Assembly: GCF_011682045.1 (NCBI RefSeq)
Contig: NZ_VVIW01000020.1
Span: 48,398-112,397, forward strand
Direction: 5' to 3'
Source: Massilia aquatica
GTDB taxonomy: Bacteria; Pseudomonadota; Gammaproteobacteria; Burkholderiales; Burkholderiaceae_D
Length of the DNA: 64,000 nucleotides
Shown here: in pieces, positions 53,266-62,300 of the stretch
Numbering within the stretch: position 1 is the first letter of the stretch
How the letters are laid out: each line of letters begins with the position of its first letter
Program-made: the position numbers and the translations under genes
Notes under the pieces: model-generated
Databases searched by the model: none
Seen by the model: only the letters and a program-made list of their open reading frames with translations
Told to the model about the DNA's origin: nothing

Positions 53266-55402
53266 GCGACAGGGTCAATATCTTGCGCGGGGTGTCGCCC
53301 TCGCGTGTCTGCGGTGCGGGGTCTTCATCCTTGAGGAACCAGGCCGGATAAAAGGTCGAATCGTCGCTGGTGACGAAGCTGCTCACATTGCCGACCGCCA
53401 CGCTGGCCATGTGGAACTGGCGGTGGTTGCGCTCCTGTTCGGCAAAATACGGATAGGCGCGCCCGGACGCCGGGTCGTGGTTCTGGTTGGCCACGAAACC
53501 CAGGTACTTCCACGCGGTGATCATCTGCGTGAAGCTGTTCACGCCGCGGCTGTACATCACCTGCATCCCGGCCGGCACCCCGGTCAGCCTCTGCTCCTCG
53601 GCGGTATAGCCGCCGGCGATGACGTTCCACGGGCTTTGTGGCGGCCACCAGTAGGAATAATAGGTGGGCGGCGTCGGAATCATCGTGGCCGGGTCCTTGA
53701 CCTGGTTCGGATTATCGAAATTGATGAACTGGACCGAGCAATCGAAGAAGTCGGCCTGCCACGGAATGGCCATGCGCTTGGTCAGGTCGCCCGGCTCGCA
53801 ACCGGCGCCCACGGTCGGCGCGCTCCAGTCGACGGGCGCGGTTTCGTCGGCCGACCACGACAGGCCGTGCGCGTTGTAATACGCTTCGTCATGGCGGTGG
53901 CGGATCTGGTACGGCGCCGCGTACACGGTCGGGTTGCGCACCGACCAGGTCACTTCGATGCCGGGGCACATCGGCTCGCCCACGCAATTGCCGATTCCAG
54001 CCTGGTCGAGCGGGTGCACGTTGGGGATGCGCAAGGCCGGCGCGGTCGCTGAGAACTTGCCATCGGCCCATTGCTTGAGCAGGAAATACTGGGTATCGGT
54101 CAGCACCGAAAACTTGTCGATCACATTGTTGCGTACCGAATTCGAGCCCGAATTCATCGGCACCAGCGGAATGCCGGTGGTTTCCTGCAAGCCGCCGCTG
54201 AACAATTGCTGGTTCTGGGTGTCGGCAAAGCCGGCCGGCTGGTCCAGGGTGGCGTCGCGCCGCGCCGGCGGGTTGCGGAAGTAACTGAGAAACTGCGCGC
54301 GCAGCCCGGCCGCCTGCTCGCTGGTGTCGTTCGGATCGAAGGGCGGGTTGATGAAAGCCGTCATCGACGGCACCGTCGCCACCCATTGGTAGTCGGCCAT
54401 GCGGTTGAGAAAAGGCTTGATGTCTTCCCAGTAGTTGACCTGGTAGTCCGGATTCCAGCCGGCGCTGGCCGGCCACCTGGCCAGGTCGTAGACGTCGGGG
54501 CGGGCGCCCTGGTACTTGAGCGCGCAATCCATCGCCACGTCGTCCCAGGTCGACACATTGACCAGCTGCGGCGCGAACTTGGGTGAGCCGATCACCACCC
54601 AGGCCGACAAGGTGACCACGCTCTGGTCCTTGAAGGTGACGGTGGCCGTCACCGGACCGTCGGCGATATCGTCGTGCCAGGTATTGCCGCCGCCGAAACC
54701 GGTAATGCTCTCGTCGCCGCCGGCGTGACCGAAGCCGCCCAGCACCAGCAGCTTGGCGCGCGAGTCGGTGCGGATTTCGCCAAGCGACTTGACCGGCAAG
54801 CCCTGGCTCGGCTGAGCCGGCGGGAAGCTGGCGTGGGGGTAGGTCGCCGGCACCGTGTCGGCCGTAAATTCCACTGGCGCCGCCAGCGGCCCGCGCACGC
54901 TGCGCGGGCCCGGATCGACGATCAGGGCCTTGCGCGCGTCGCCCGCCACATCGGGATTGCGGTAGCCGGTCACCGGGCCTTCCACGCCCCAGGCTTCGGG
55001 CGGCTCCTGCCAGGTCTCGTAGCTGTTGTACTGGCCGAACATCAGGTCGCCCAGGAGGGGCGTGAAATCCCACCATGCCGCCTTTTTGTTGGCCACATGC
55101 ACCGACCAGACCACCGATTCGACCAGGTCGCCGGTCAGGTCCAGTTCGACCTCGCCCAGGCCGTCCGGGGTGGACTGGTAAATGGCGAAGGTGGCCGCCT
55201 GGCGCTTGATCAGGCCTTTGGCGTCCTTGAACTGAGTCACCCGTTTCGGCGCGCCATTCTCGAGCACCGGATCGCCGCTGGCGCCCGCTTCGATCGGCAA
55301 GCCGCCGATGCTGTCTGGTGCGAGGTAGTACTCATGCAGGCTGTTGCCGACGCGGCCGACGCCGATCGAGGGGTGAATACGGTAACTGACGGGGGATGGC
55401 AT
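53243..55402 (-). CDS. LodA-like quinoprotein amino-acid oxidase (CTQ type)
   Basis: A 719-residue protein without a signal peptide, beginning with the LodA hallmark YRIHPSIGVGRVGNS. Other landmarks are DLTGDLVESVVWSVHVANKKAAWWDF, EIRTDSRAKLLVLGGFG, WHDDIADGPVTATV, and the region IPWQADFFDCSVQF with a Cys at about 555. A tryptophan cluster (YWWPPQSPW) lies at about 585-592. A Cys-Trp crosslink between such residues would form cysteine tryptophylquinone. The family oxidises amino acids such as lysine or glycine and releases hydrogen peroxide, which can act as an antibacterial agent. The substrate here is unknown. The following LodB-like gene supports the assignment. Confidence 0.85.
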   Translation of the reverse strand: MPSPVSYRIHPSIGVGRVGNSLHEYYLAPDSIGGLPIEAGASGDPVLENGAPKRVTQFKDAKGLIKRQAATFAIYQSTPDGLGEVELDLTGDLVESVVWSVHVANKKAAWWDFTPLLGDLMFGQYNSYETWQEPPEAWGVEGPVTGYRNPDVAGDARKALIVDPGPRSVRGPLAAPVEFTADTVPATYPHASFPPAQPSQGLPVKSLGEIRTDSRAKLLVLGGFGHAGGDESITGFGGGNTWHDDIADGPVTATVTFKDQSVVTLSAWVVIGSPKFAPQLVNVSTWDDVAMDCALKYQGARPDVYDLARWPASAGWNPDYQVNYWEDIKPFLNRMADYQWVATVPSMTAFINPPFDPNDTSEQAAGLRAQFLSYFRNPPARRDATLDQPAGFADTQNQQLFSGGLQETTGIPLVPMNSGSNSVRNNVIDKFSVLTDTQYFLLKQWADGKFSATAPALRIPNVHPLDQAGIGNCVGEPMCPGIEVTWSVRNPTVYAAPYQIRHRHDEAYYNAHGLSWSADETAPVDWSAPTVGAGCEPGDLTKRMAIPWQADFFDCSVQFINFDNPNQVKDPATMIPTPPTYYSYWWPPQSPWNVIAGGYTAEEQRLTGVPAGMQVMYSRGVNSFTQMITAWKYLGFVANQNHDPASGRAYPYFAEQERNHRQFHMASVAVGNVSSFVTSDDSTFYPAWFLKDEDPAPQTREGDTPRKILTLSHGRTSRR

Positions 55403-55612
55403 GTATCAAGTCTCCTGATTGATTGATGGATGAACCATGTAATTCAACAGCGGAAAGACTAAAACCATAGTGCGGGCAGTGACAAAAGCGGGTGCGCGGC
55501 TGGGCACCGCGTCCGGCGCCGCGGACGCGCCAGCGTGCGCTATCGGGGAGTTGTCACTGGCTTGAATGTACTACGCGGACATCGTTTCAACAACAAAAAT
55601 GTTGATAAATAA
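55403..55612. other. Gap between LodA-like and DUF805 genes
   Basis: 210 bp. It contains a GC-rich palindrome (CGCGTCCG-GCGC-CGCGGACGCG near 55509) and, closer to the DUF805 gene, an AT-rich stem (TCAACA...TGTTGA near 55590). The latter might terminate the DUF805 operon. The LodA promoter should lie near its start, but no clear hexamers were fixed. Confidence 0.4.
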
Positions 55613-56128
55613 TCATGCAAATTGAATAGACTGGATTTGCCGCTCGGATACCGAGGCAGCGCCCGGGGACGGCATCTCCGGCTTGGGTGACAGCGCGACC
55701 ACCAGCGCCAGCATGACCAGCGGAGGCACGAGCCACAGGCAGGCCAAGGCTGTCATCCAGCCAGGGGGCGGGCACGGCGGCGCGCCGTCGCGGTTCGGCA
55801 GCTGACTGCCAGGAATGACGGCCAGCAGGACAAGCAAGGCCAGATGCAGCCAGGCCCAGGCGCCGGAAAGCGGCGCCAGCAGCAGCGCGGCCAGCCACCA
55901 CGGCAGGCCGATATCGCGCAGTCGGCGCGAGGCGATGACCGCCAGCGCCAGCAGGAACGGCAAACGCGCAGCCACGCCAGGCCCGCTCCACCAGATGTCC
56001 ACCATCCACGGCGCCACATACAAGAGCGGCACGGCCGGCGCCAGGGCATACGCCATGAAGCGCACGCGGCCGATTCGTCCGGCCAGTTGCAACAGGCGCG
56101 GCGTGGCGGCAGGCGCAGGCGTGCTCAC
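55613..56128 (-). CDS. DUF805 family membrane protein, second copy
   Basis: A 171-residue protein with four or five hydrophobic segments. The DUF805 signature [22 protein letters not shown] appears near the start, with SRRLRDIGLPWWLAALLLAPLSG as the second conserved stretch. The GTG start (56128) overlaps the stop of the upstream DUF805 gene (GTGA), so the pair is translationally coupled. The role of DUF805 proteins is unknown; they are often near transport or stress genes. It is the last gene of the queC operon. Confidence 0.8.
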   Translation of the reverse strand: MSTPAPAATPRLLQLAGRIGRVRFMAYALAPAVPLLYVAPWMVDIWWSGPGVAARLPFLLALAVIASRRLRDIGLPWWLAALLLAPLSGAWAWLHLALLVLLAVIPGSQLPNRDGAPPCPPPGWMTALACLWLVPPLVMLALVVALSPKPEMPSPGAASVSERQIQSIQFA

Positions 56129-56670
56129 GGCTGCCCCGCCGGGGCTGCGGGAATGTGGTGCGCACCGTGCTTTGGCGGCAGCGGAGGCAAAGGAGGCGAG
56201 CTTGCGATCCTGTAGGCCAGCCACGCCGCCGCGAGCGGGAACACCAGCCACAGGCAGGCCGCGCCGACCGTCCACCCGCTGTTCGGGCAGGGTGGCGGGC
56301 CGAAACGGTTGCTGTCCCGCTCGCCTGGGTAACAGGCCAGCACGCCATACAACAGCACCAGCACCGCATCCGGCGCAATCAGCAACGGCGCCAGCAGTAC
56401 CAGCGCCATGCGCGACGGCAGGCGCATGTCATGCAGGCGGCGCGTGACCGGCAATATGGACAGCAGGACCATCAAGACAAGCGGGGCGAACTGCGCCACC
56501 CGGTCAGGCAGGGCCTGTCCGCCATCGCTCATGCGCGCCCAGTACAGCAGCAGTAAATACACCGCGAAGACCGGGAACGCATACGCCGCAAAGCGCACGC
56601 GCCCGATGCGGCCACGCCATTGCCACGGCAACGGCCGATAGCAGGCTGGCGCGGCCGCCGCCTCGCTCAC
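56125..56670 (-). CDS. DUF805 family membrane protein, first copy
   Basis: A 181-residue membrane protein beginning [32 protein letters not shown]. It has membrane segments ([23 protein letters not shown]), the conserved [22 protein letters not shown], and a Pro-rich tail. It is a paralogue of the next gene (same GRIGRVRF and RRLxDxxLP motifs). The GTG start (56670) overlaps the queC stop as GTGA. The coupling to queC is unusual, and a functional link to queuosine synthesis is not established. Confidence 0.82.
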   Translation of the reverse strand: MSEAAAAPACYRPLPWQWRGRIGRVRFAAYAFPVFAVYLLLLYWARMSDGGQALPDRVAQFAPLVLMVLLSILPVTRRLHDMRLPSRMALVLLAPLLIAPDAVLVLLYGVLACYPGERDSNRFGPPPCPNSGWTVGAACLWLVFPLAAAWLAYRIASSPPLPPLPPKHGAHHIPAAPAGQP

Positions 56671-57371
56671 GCCGCGCCGGTGTATTGCAGGTAGCCGCGC
56701 GCGCGCAAGGCGCAGGCCGGGCAGGTGCCGCAGCCGTAGCCCCAGGCATGCAGCGCGCCGCGCTCGCCCAGGTAGCAGGTGTGGGTGTCTTCCCGGATCA
56801 GGTCGACCAGCGCCGCGCCGCCGGCTTGCTGCGCCAGCTCCCAGGTCTGCTTCTTGTCGATCCACATCAGCGGCGTTTCCAGCTTGAGGCGGGTGGCCAT
56901 GCCCAGGTTCAGGGCTACTTGCAAGGCCTTCATGGTGTCGTCGCGGCAGTCCGGATAGCCCGAAAAATCGGTCTCGCACATGCCGCCGACCAGCACGTTC
57001 AGGCCGCGCCGGTAGGCCACCGTGGCCGCCACGGTCATGAACAGCAGGTTGCGCCCGGGTACAAAGGTGTTTGGCAGCCCGTTGGCCTGCATTTCGATGG
57101 CCACGTTGCTGGTCATGGCGGTGTCCGAGATCTTGCTGATCAGGGACAGGTCGACCATGTGATCCTCGCCCAGGCGCGCATCCCAGTCGCTCTTCAAGGC
57201 GCGCATCTTGCCCAGCACCGTGGGGCGCACGGTCAGCTCGATGGCGTGGCGCTGGCCGTAGTCGAAACCGATGGTTTCCACGCGCGCGTAGCGCTCCAGT
57301 GCCCAGGCCAGGCAGGTGGCGGAATCTTGTCCGCCGCTAAACAACACGAGTGCGCCGTCAGTTTGTTGCAT
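56667..57371 (-). CDS. queC: 7-cyano-7-deazaguanine synthase QueC
   Basis: A 234-residue enzyme that makes preQ0 in the queuosine pathway. The PP-loop is [18 protein letters not shown] (residues about 8-25). Further conserved stretches are [55 protein letters not shown], and the zinc site with TCYLGE ... [20 protein letters not shown]. Length and motifs are complete. It is the first gene of an operon with two DUF805 genes and is divergent from tamA. Confidence 0.95.
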   Translation of the reverse strand: MQQTDGALVLFSGGQDSATCLAWALERYARVETIGFDYGQRHAIELTVRPTVLGKMRALKSDWDARLGEDHMVDLSLISKISDTAMTSNVAIEMQANGLPNTFVPGRNLLFMTVAATVAYRRGLNVLVGGMCETDFSGYPDCRDDTMKALQVALNLGMATRLKLETPLMWIDKKQTWELAQQAGGAALVDLIREDTHTCYLGERGALHAWGYGCGTCPACALRARGYLQYTGAA

Positions 57372-57455
57372 ATTGTATTTTCCAGATGATTAGACGTTCG
57401 CCATCATTGCAGCCGATCCGGTAAGATGCCCGGAGCATTTTCCCATTGGAGCGAC

Positions 57456-59369
57456 ATGTTTCCCGCAACACCAGACAAAACAACAGCCCGGACGCCGCGC
57501 CAGCGGCGAATTTTGGCACAAATCGCCGTGACCGTGTGCCTTGCGGCGCCGCCGGCATTGGCGCTGGCGCAGGAGACCGAAGCGGCGCCTGAGCAAACTT
57601 CGCAGCAAGCCGTGCAGCCAGCCCCGGCGCGCGGCATCGACTACTCGGTCAAGGTGGACGCTCCCGGCCCGCTCGACGACCTGCTCGAAGAAAACCTGGA
57701 CCTGGTGCGCTGGCAGGGCAATCCGCGCCTCGACCTCGACCAGCTGCAACGCCTGGTCAAGGCCGCCCCCGAGCAGGCCAAAACCCTGATCGCCACCGAA
57801 GGCTACTACTCGCCCAAGGTCAGCGCGGGCCTGGACACCAGCGGCAGCAAACCGGTGGCGCGCATCACGGTCGATCCGGGCGAGCCGGTGCTCGTCGGCG
57901 ACGTCGAACTGGTGCTCAAGGGGTTCGAGCCGGTCGGCGCCGATTCCAAGCCGTACGACGCAAACGACCTGCGCCAGCGCTGGGGCCTGCCGGTCGGCCA
58001 GCGCTTCCGCCAGGCCGACTGGGAAGGCGCCAAGCGCAACCTGCTGCGCCAGGTGATGATGGCGCGCTATCCACGCGCCCAGCTGGTCGAATCGAGCGCC
58101 ATCGTCGACCCCGACGTGCGCCGCGCCCTGCTCAAGGTGGTCCTCGACAGCGGCCCCGAAGCGCGCTTCGGCGAACTGCGCATCGAAGGCCTGAAGCGCT
58201 ATTCGCGCACCATCGTGAGCAACCTCAATCGCATCCGCCCCGGCCAGGAATACAACGAAGCGGCCCTGCAAGCCTACCAGGCGCGCCTGCAGGACACCGG
58301 TTACTTCAGCACCGTGGAAGTGAGCGCCGACATGTCGGCCGCGCTGTCGGAAGACATCGACGCCATGACCGACGACCAGAAGGACATCCCGCGCCCGCCG
58401 GTAGCCAATCCGGCGATCCTGCCGGTACTGGTGCGCGTGACCGAAAACAAGCAGAAGAACGTCGACGTCGGCCTTGGTTATTCGACCAACACCGGGGCGC
58501 GCGCCCAGCTCAATTACGACGACCTGGATGTGTTCGGCCTGCGCATGAAAAGTAACCTGATCATGGAACAGAAGCGCCAGACCGCGCGCGCCGACTTCTA
58601 TTTTCCGACCACCGTCAAAGGCTACAACGACAGCTTCGGCGCCGGTTTCGAGCGCAACGACCTGCGCGGCGAAGTGACCAACGTGGCCACCGTGGCCGGA
58701 CGGCGCGCCTGGGGCGGGCCGCTGCTCGAACGCAGCCTGACGCTCGAATACCTGAGCGAGCGGCGCATGGTCGAAGGCGTGGAAACGCGCCGCAGCCAGA
58801 GCGTGCCCCTCACCTTCAGCTGGACCAAGCGCGCGCTCGACAACCTGGTGCTGCCGACGCGCGGCTATGTGCTCAACGCGCAGTTCGGCGGCGCCGTGCT
58901 GCCGGTGCTGACCGACGAACGCTTCCTGCGCGCCAGTACCCGCTTCGTCAATTACCGCCCGCTTGGAGCGTCTAGCAACCTGATCGTGCGCGGCGAAGCG
59001 GGCGTGCTGGCCTCGCGCGACAAGGCCGGCGTGCCATCGACCTTCCTGTTCCGCGCCGGCGGCGACCAGTCGGTGCGCGGCTACGGCTACCAGCAACTGG
59101 GCGTGCGCGAAGGCGACGCCATCGTCGGCGGGCGCTACCTGCTCACCGGCAGCGTCGAATACCAATACTGGTTCAAGCCGCCCTGGGGCGTGGCCTTCTT
59201 CTACGACGCCGGCAACGCCGCCGACAAATTCAAGGACCTGAAACCGGAATCGGGCTATGGCCTGGGCGCGCGCTGGCGCAGCCCGGTCGGCCCGATCAAC
59301 GTCGATCTCGCATACGGACAAGCGCTCAAAAAAGCGCGCCTGCACTTCTCACTGGGCTTTACATTCTGA
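57456..59369 (+). CDS. tamA: Translocation and assembly module outer-membrane protein TamA
   Basis: A 637-residue BamA/Omp85-family protein. ATG 57456 was chosen (GGAGCGAC before it) and gives the signal-like segment ILAQIAVTVCLAAPPALALA. POTRA domains follow (YSVKVDAPGPLDDLLEENLDLVRWQG, then about residues 120-280). The 16-strand barrel carries the conserved FLFRAGGDQSVRGYGYQQLGVR (loop 6 with RGYG) and closes on LHFSLGFTF. It works with TamB in inserting or exporting envelope components. The stop overlaps the start of tamB by one base, a coupled pair. Confidence 0.93.
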   Translation: MFPATPDKTTARTPRQRRILAQIAVTVCLAAPPALALAQETEAAPEQTSQQAVQPAPARGIDYSVKVDAPGPLDDLLEENLDLVRWQGNPRLDLDQLQRLVKAAPEQAKTLIATEGYYSPKVSAGLDTSGSKPVARITVDPGEPVLVGDVELVLKGFEPVGADSKPYDANDLRQRWGLPVGQRFRQADWEGAKRNLLRQVMMARYPRAQLVESSAIVDPDVRRALLKVVLDSGPEARFGELRIEGLKRYSRTIVSNLNRIRPGQEYNEAALQAYQARLQDTGYFSTVEVSADMSAALSEDIDAMTDDQKDIPRPPVANPAILPVLVRVTENKQKNVDVGLGYSTNTGARAQLNYDDLDVFGLRMKSNLIMEQKRQTARADFYFPTTVKGYNDSFGAGFERNDLRGEVTNVATVAGRRAWGGPLLERSLTLEYLSERRMVEGVETRRSQSVPLTFSWTKRALDNLVLPTRGYVLNAQFGGAVLPVLTDERFLRASTRFVNYRPLGASSNLIVRGEAGVLASRDKAGVPSTFLFRAGGDQSVRGYGYQQLGVREGDAIVGGRYLLTGSVEYQYWFKPPWGVAFFYDAGNAADKFKDLKPESGYGLGARWRSPVGPINVDLAYGQALKKARLHFSLGFTF

Positions 59370-62300
59370 TGACTACCGCCGACACCCCTACCACCCCGTC
59401 GGATCACCAGCCGCGCCAGCGCCGCTGGCCGCGCCGCGTCGCCGTCGGCGTGGTCGTCACCGGCGCCCTGCTGGGCGGCGCCTACTGGTACCTGGGACGC
59501 GAAACCACCCTGCAAATGCTGGTCCAGCGCGTGGCCAACGCCAGCGGCGGCAGCATCGTCGTCACCGGCGTGAATGGCTCGCTGTACGGCGCCATGCATG
59601 TCGGTAAAGTGGTCTACCGCACTCCGGAACAGGTCATCACCGCCGACAACATCGACATCGACTGGTCGCCCTTCCAGTACCTGAGCCGCGGCGTGGCGAT
59701 CAACAAGCTGCACGTGGCCACCCTGCGCATGGACACCCTGCGCGAAGGCGAACCGGCCAGGATGCCAACCAAACTGGCGCCCCCGTTCAAGCTCGAAGTG
59801 GACGACGCGCGCCTGGCCAAGGTCATCATGACCAACGCCGCCGCGCCGGGCGCCGAAACGGTCATCAGCGACGTGCGCTTCGACCTGCTGGGCGACCCGC
59901 AGCAGTGGGCGCTGCGCCGCGCCAGCGCCATCACTCCGTGGGGCAAGGCCATGGCCGACGCCAGCATCGGCGCCAACCATCCGTTCAAGCTGGCCGGCAC
60001 GGCCAGCCTGACCCAGCTCGTGGTACCGGCCGGCCAGCAGCCGGCGCAGATCAAGCTGCGCGTGGGCGGCGACCTGGTGGCCACCCAGCTCGATGCCACG
60101 GCGGTATCGGGCAAGGCCAGCGGCGACGCCACATTCACGCTGGCGCCGTTCGATCCGATCCCGCTGCGCGCCATGACCATCCATGGCAAGAACATCGACC
60201 CGGGCTTTTTCAATCCCGAACTGCCGAAAGCCGACCTGTCGCTGGCGATCACGGCGCGCATCGAAGCGAACCGCAATATCACCGGCAGCGTCGCCATCGA
60301 CAATGCCGGCGCGACCGGCCCGATCGACCTGCAACGGCTGCCGCTGCGCGCCATGCGCGGTGAACTCAAAGGCAATCTGTCGGCGCTGGAAATCGGCGCG
60401 GTGCTGATCGACCTGGGCGAGGCCGGCAAATTTACCGGCAGCGGCACGGTGGCGCGCAGCGCCGACGAAAAAGGGCTGGGCAGCGCCGGCTTTGCGCTGC
60501 ATACCGACGGCATTGACATCAAACGCATTCACAGCAGCATGAAGTCGACGAGGATCGCCGGCGACATCACGGTCGCCAACGAAGGCAGCACGCAAACCTT
60601 CACCGCCAAACTGGTCGAAGCGGGCCTGCGCCTGGAAGCGAAAGCGACGCTGGCCGACAACGTGCTCACGGTACAGCAGGCGCGCCTGGCCGCCGGCGCC
60701 AGCAGCGTCAATGTGAACGGCAGCGCCAACCTGGCTGGCAAGCGCGAATTCAAGGTGGCCGCCAGCGCCGTCAAGTTCGATCCGTCCGCCTTTGGCGACC
60801 TGCCGAAGGCCGACATCAACGCCGACATCAACGCGGCCGGCGTGTTGTCGCCGGCGTGGAAAGTGGCAGCCGATTTCGCGCTGCGGCCAAGCCGCCTGTT
60901 CGACCAGCAGCTCTCAGGCAAGGGCAAGCTCAATGCCGACGCCACCCGCATCAGCGGCGTGGACGCCACGCTGGGCCTCGGCAAGAACACGGCCGAACTG
61001 AAAGGCAGCTTCGGCGCTCCAGGCGAAAAACTCGCCTGGAAGGTCAACGCCACCGACCTGGCGGCTGCGCGCAGCGACTTGTATGGCGCACTGGCGGCCA
61101 ACGGCGTCGTCACCGGCACCATGGCCGCGCCGCGCACCACGTTTGAAGTCGACGCCACCAGCCTTGGCTGGGTGGCGGCGGCGCGCAAGGCCAATAACAG
61201 CCTGCTGCACGCGACCGGCGAAGCATGGCTGGGGTCGGGAGCAACTGCAGGCGCGGTCGACGTCAAGGCCGCCGGGACGGCGCAGCGCTTCAATCCGGCC
61301 GCTTTCGGCTCGCCCCTGGCGGGCAGCATCAACGGCAGTTTCGATGTTACCGGCCGCTCTGGTCCCGACTGGCGCGGCAACCTGAACCTGGCCTTGCAGC
61401 CATCGACCCTGGCCAATTCGCCGTTCTGGGGCCACGCCAAAGTCGCGGCCGACGCCAAACACGTCTCGAATGCCGACGTCGACCTGCACGTGGGGCCGAA
61501 CATCGTGGCCGCCAAGGGCAGCTTCGGCGCCGCGTCCGACAAGCTAGACTGGCGCATCGACGCACCGCAACTGGCCGCGCTCGGCCCCGACTACGGCGGC
61601 GTGCTCAAAGGCTCCGGCACCGTCTCGGGCACGATGGCCGCGCCGGCCGTCAGCGCCGCGCTGGAAGGCCAGAACCTCAAGGTGCTCGGCAAGCACCAGG
61701 TCAAGACCCTGCGCGCCAGCGCCAATCTGGGCAGCGGACGCGGGGCCGACGATCCGCTGGTGAGCGACATTGCGATCACCGAGTACGTCAGCGGCGACAC
61801 CCGGATCGACACCGCGCACCTGCAAACGAGCGGCACGCGCGGCGCTCATGTGATGCGCCTTGGCGCGCGCAGCGAAGCGTTTGACGCGGCCGGCGAAATC
61901 CGCGGCGGCTGGGCCAGCAGCGCCTGGACCGGCAGCGTGGCGGCGCTCCAGAACAAGGGCCGCTACGCGTTCGCGCTGCAAGCCCCGGTGCCGCTGCGCA
62001 TCGCGGTCGCTCCCGGCGAGGGCGTGGCCGGCCTGGCCAAGCCGCAGCAGATCAGCATGAGCAATGCGGTGATCAAGCTTCCCAACGGCAGCGTGAGCGT
62101 GCAGTCGCTCGACAAGAACGGGCCACACTGGACCAGCAAGGGCGTGGCCGCCGGCGTGCCGCTCACCTACCTGGCGCAATTCTCGCCCGGCATGCGCGAC
62201 GCGATTAGCGGCAACCTGCTGCTCGGCGCCGACTGGGCGCTCGACATGCAGGCGCCGAATGGCGCCACGCCGGCCCTGAACGGCATGCTGCACGTGTTCC

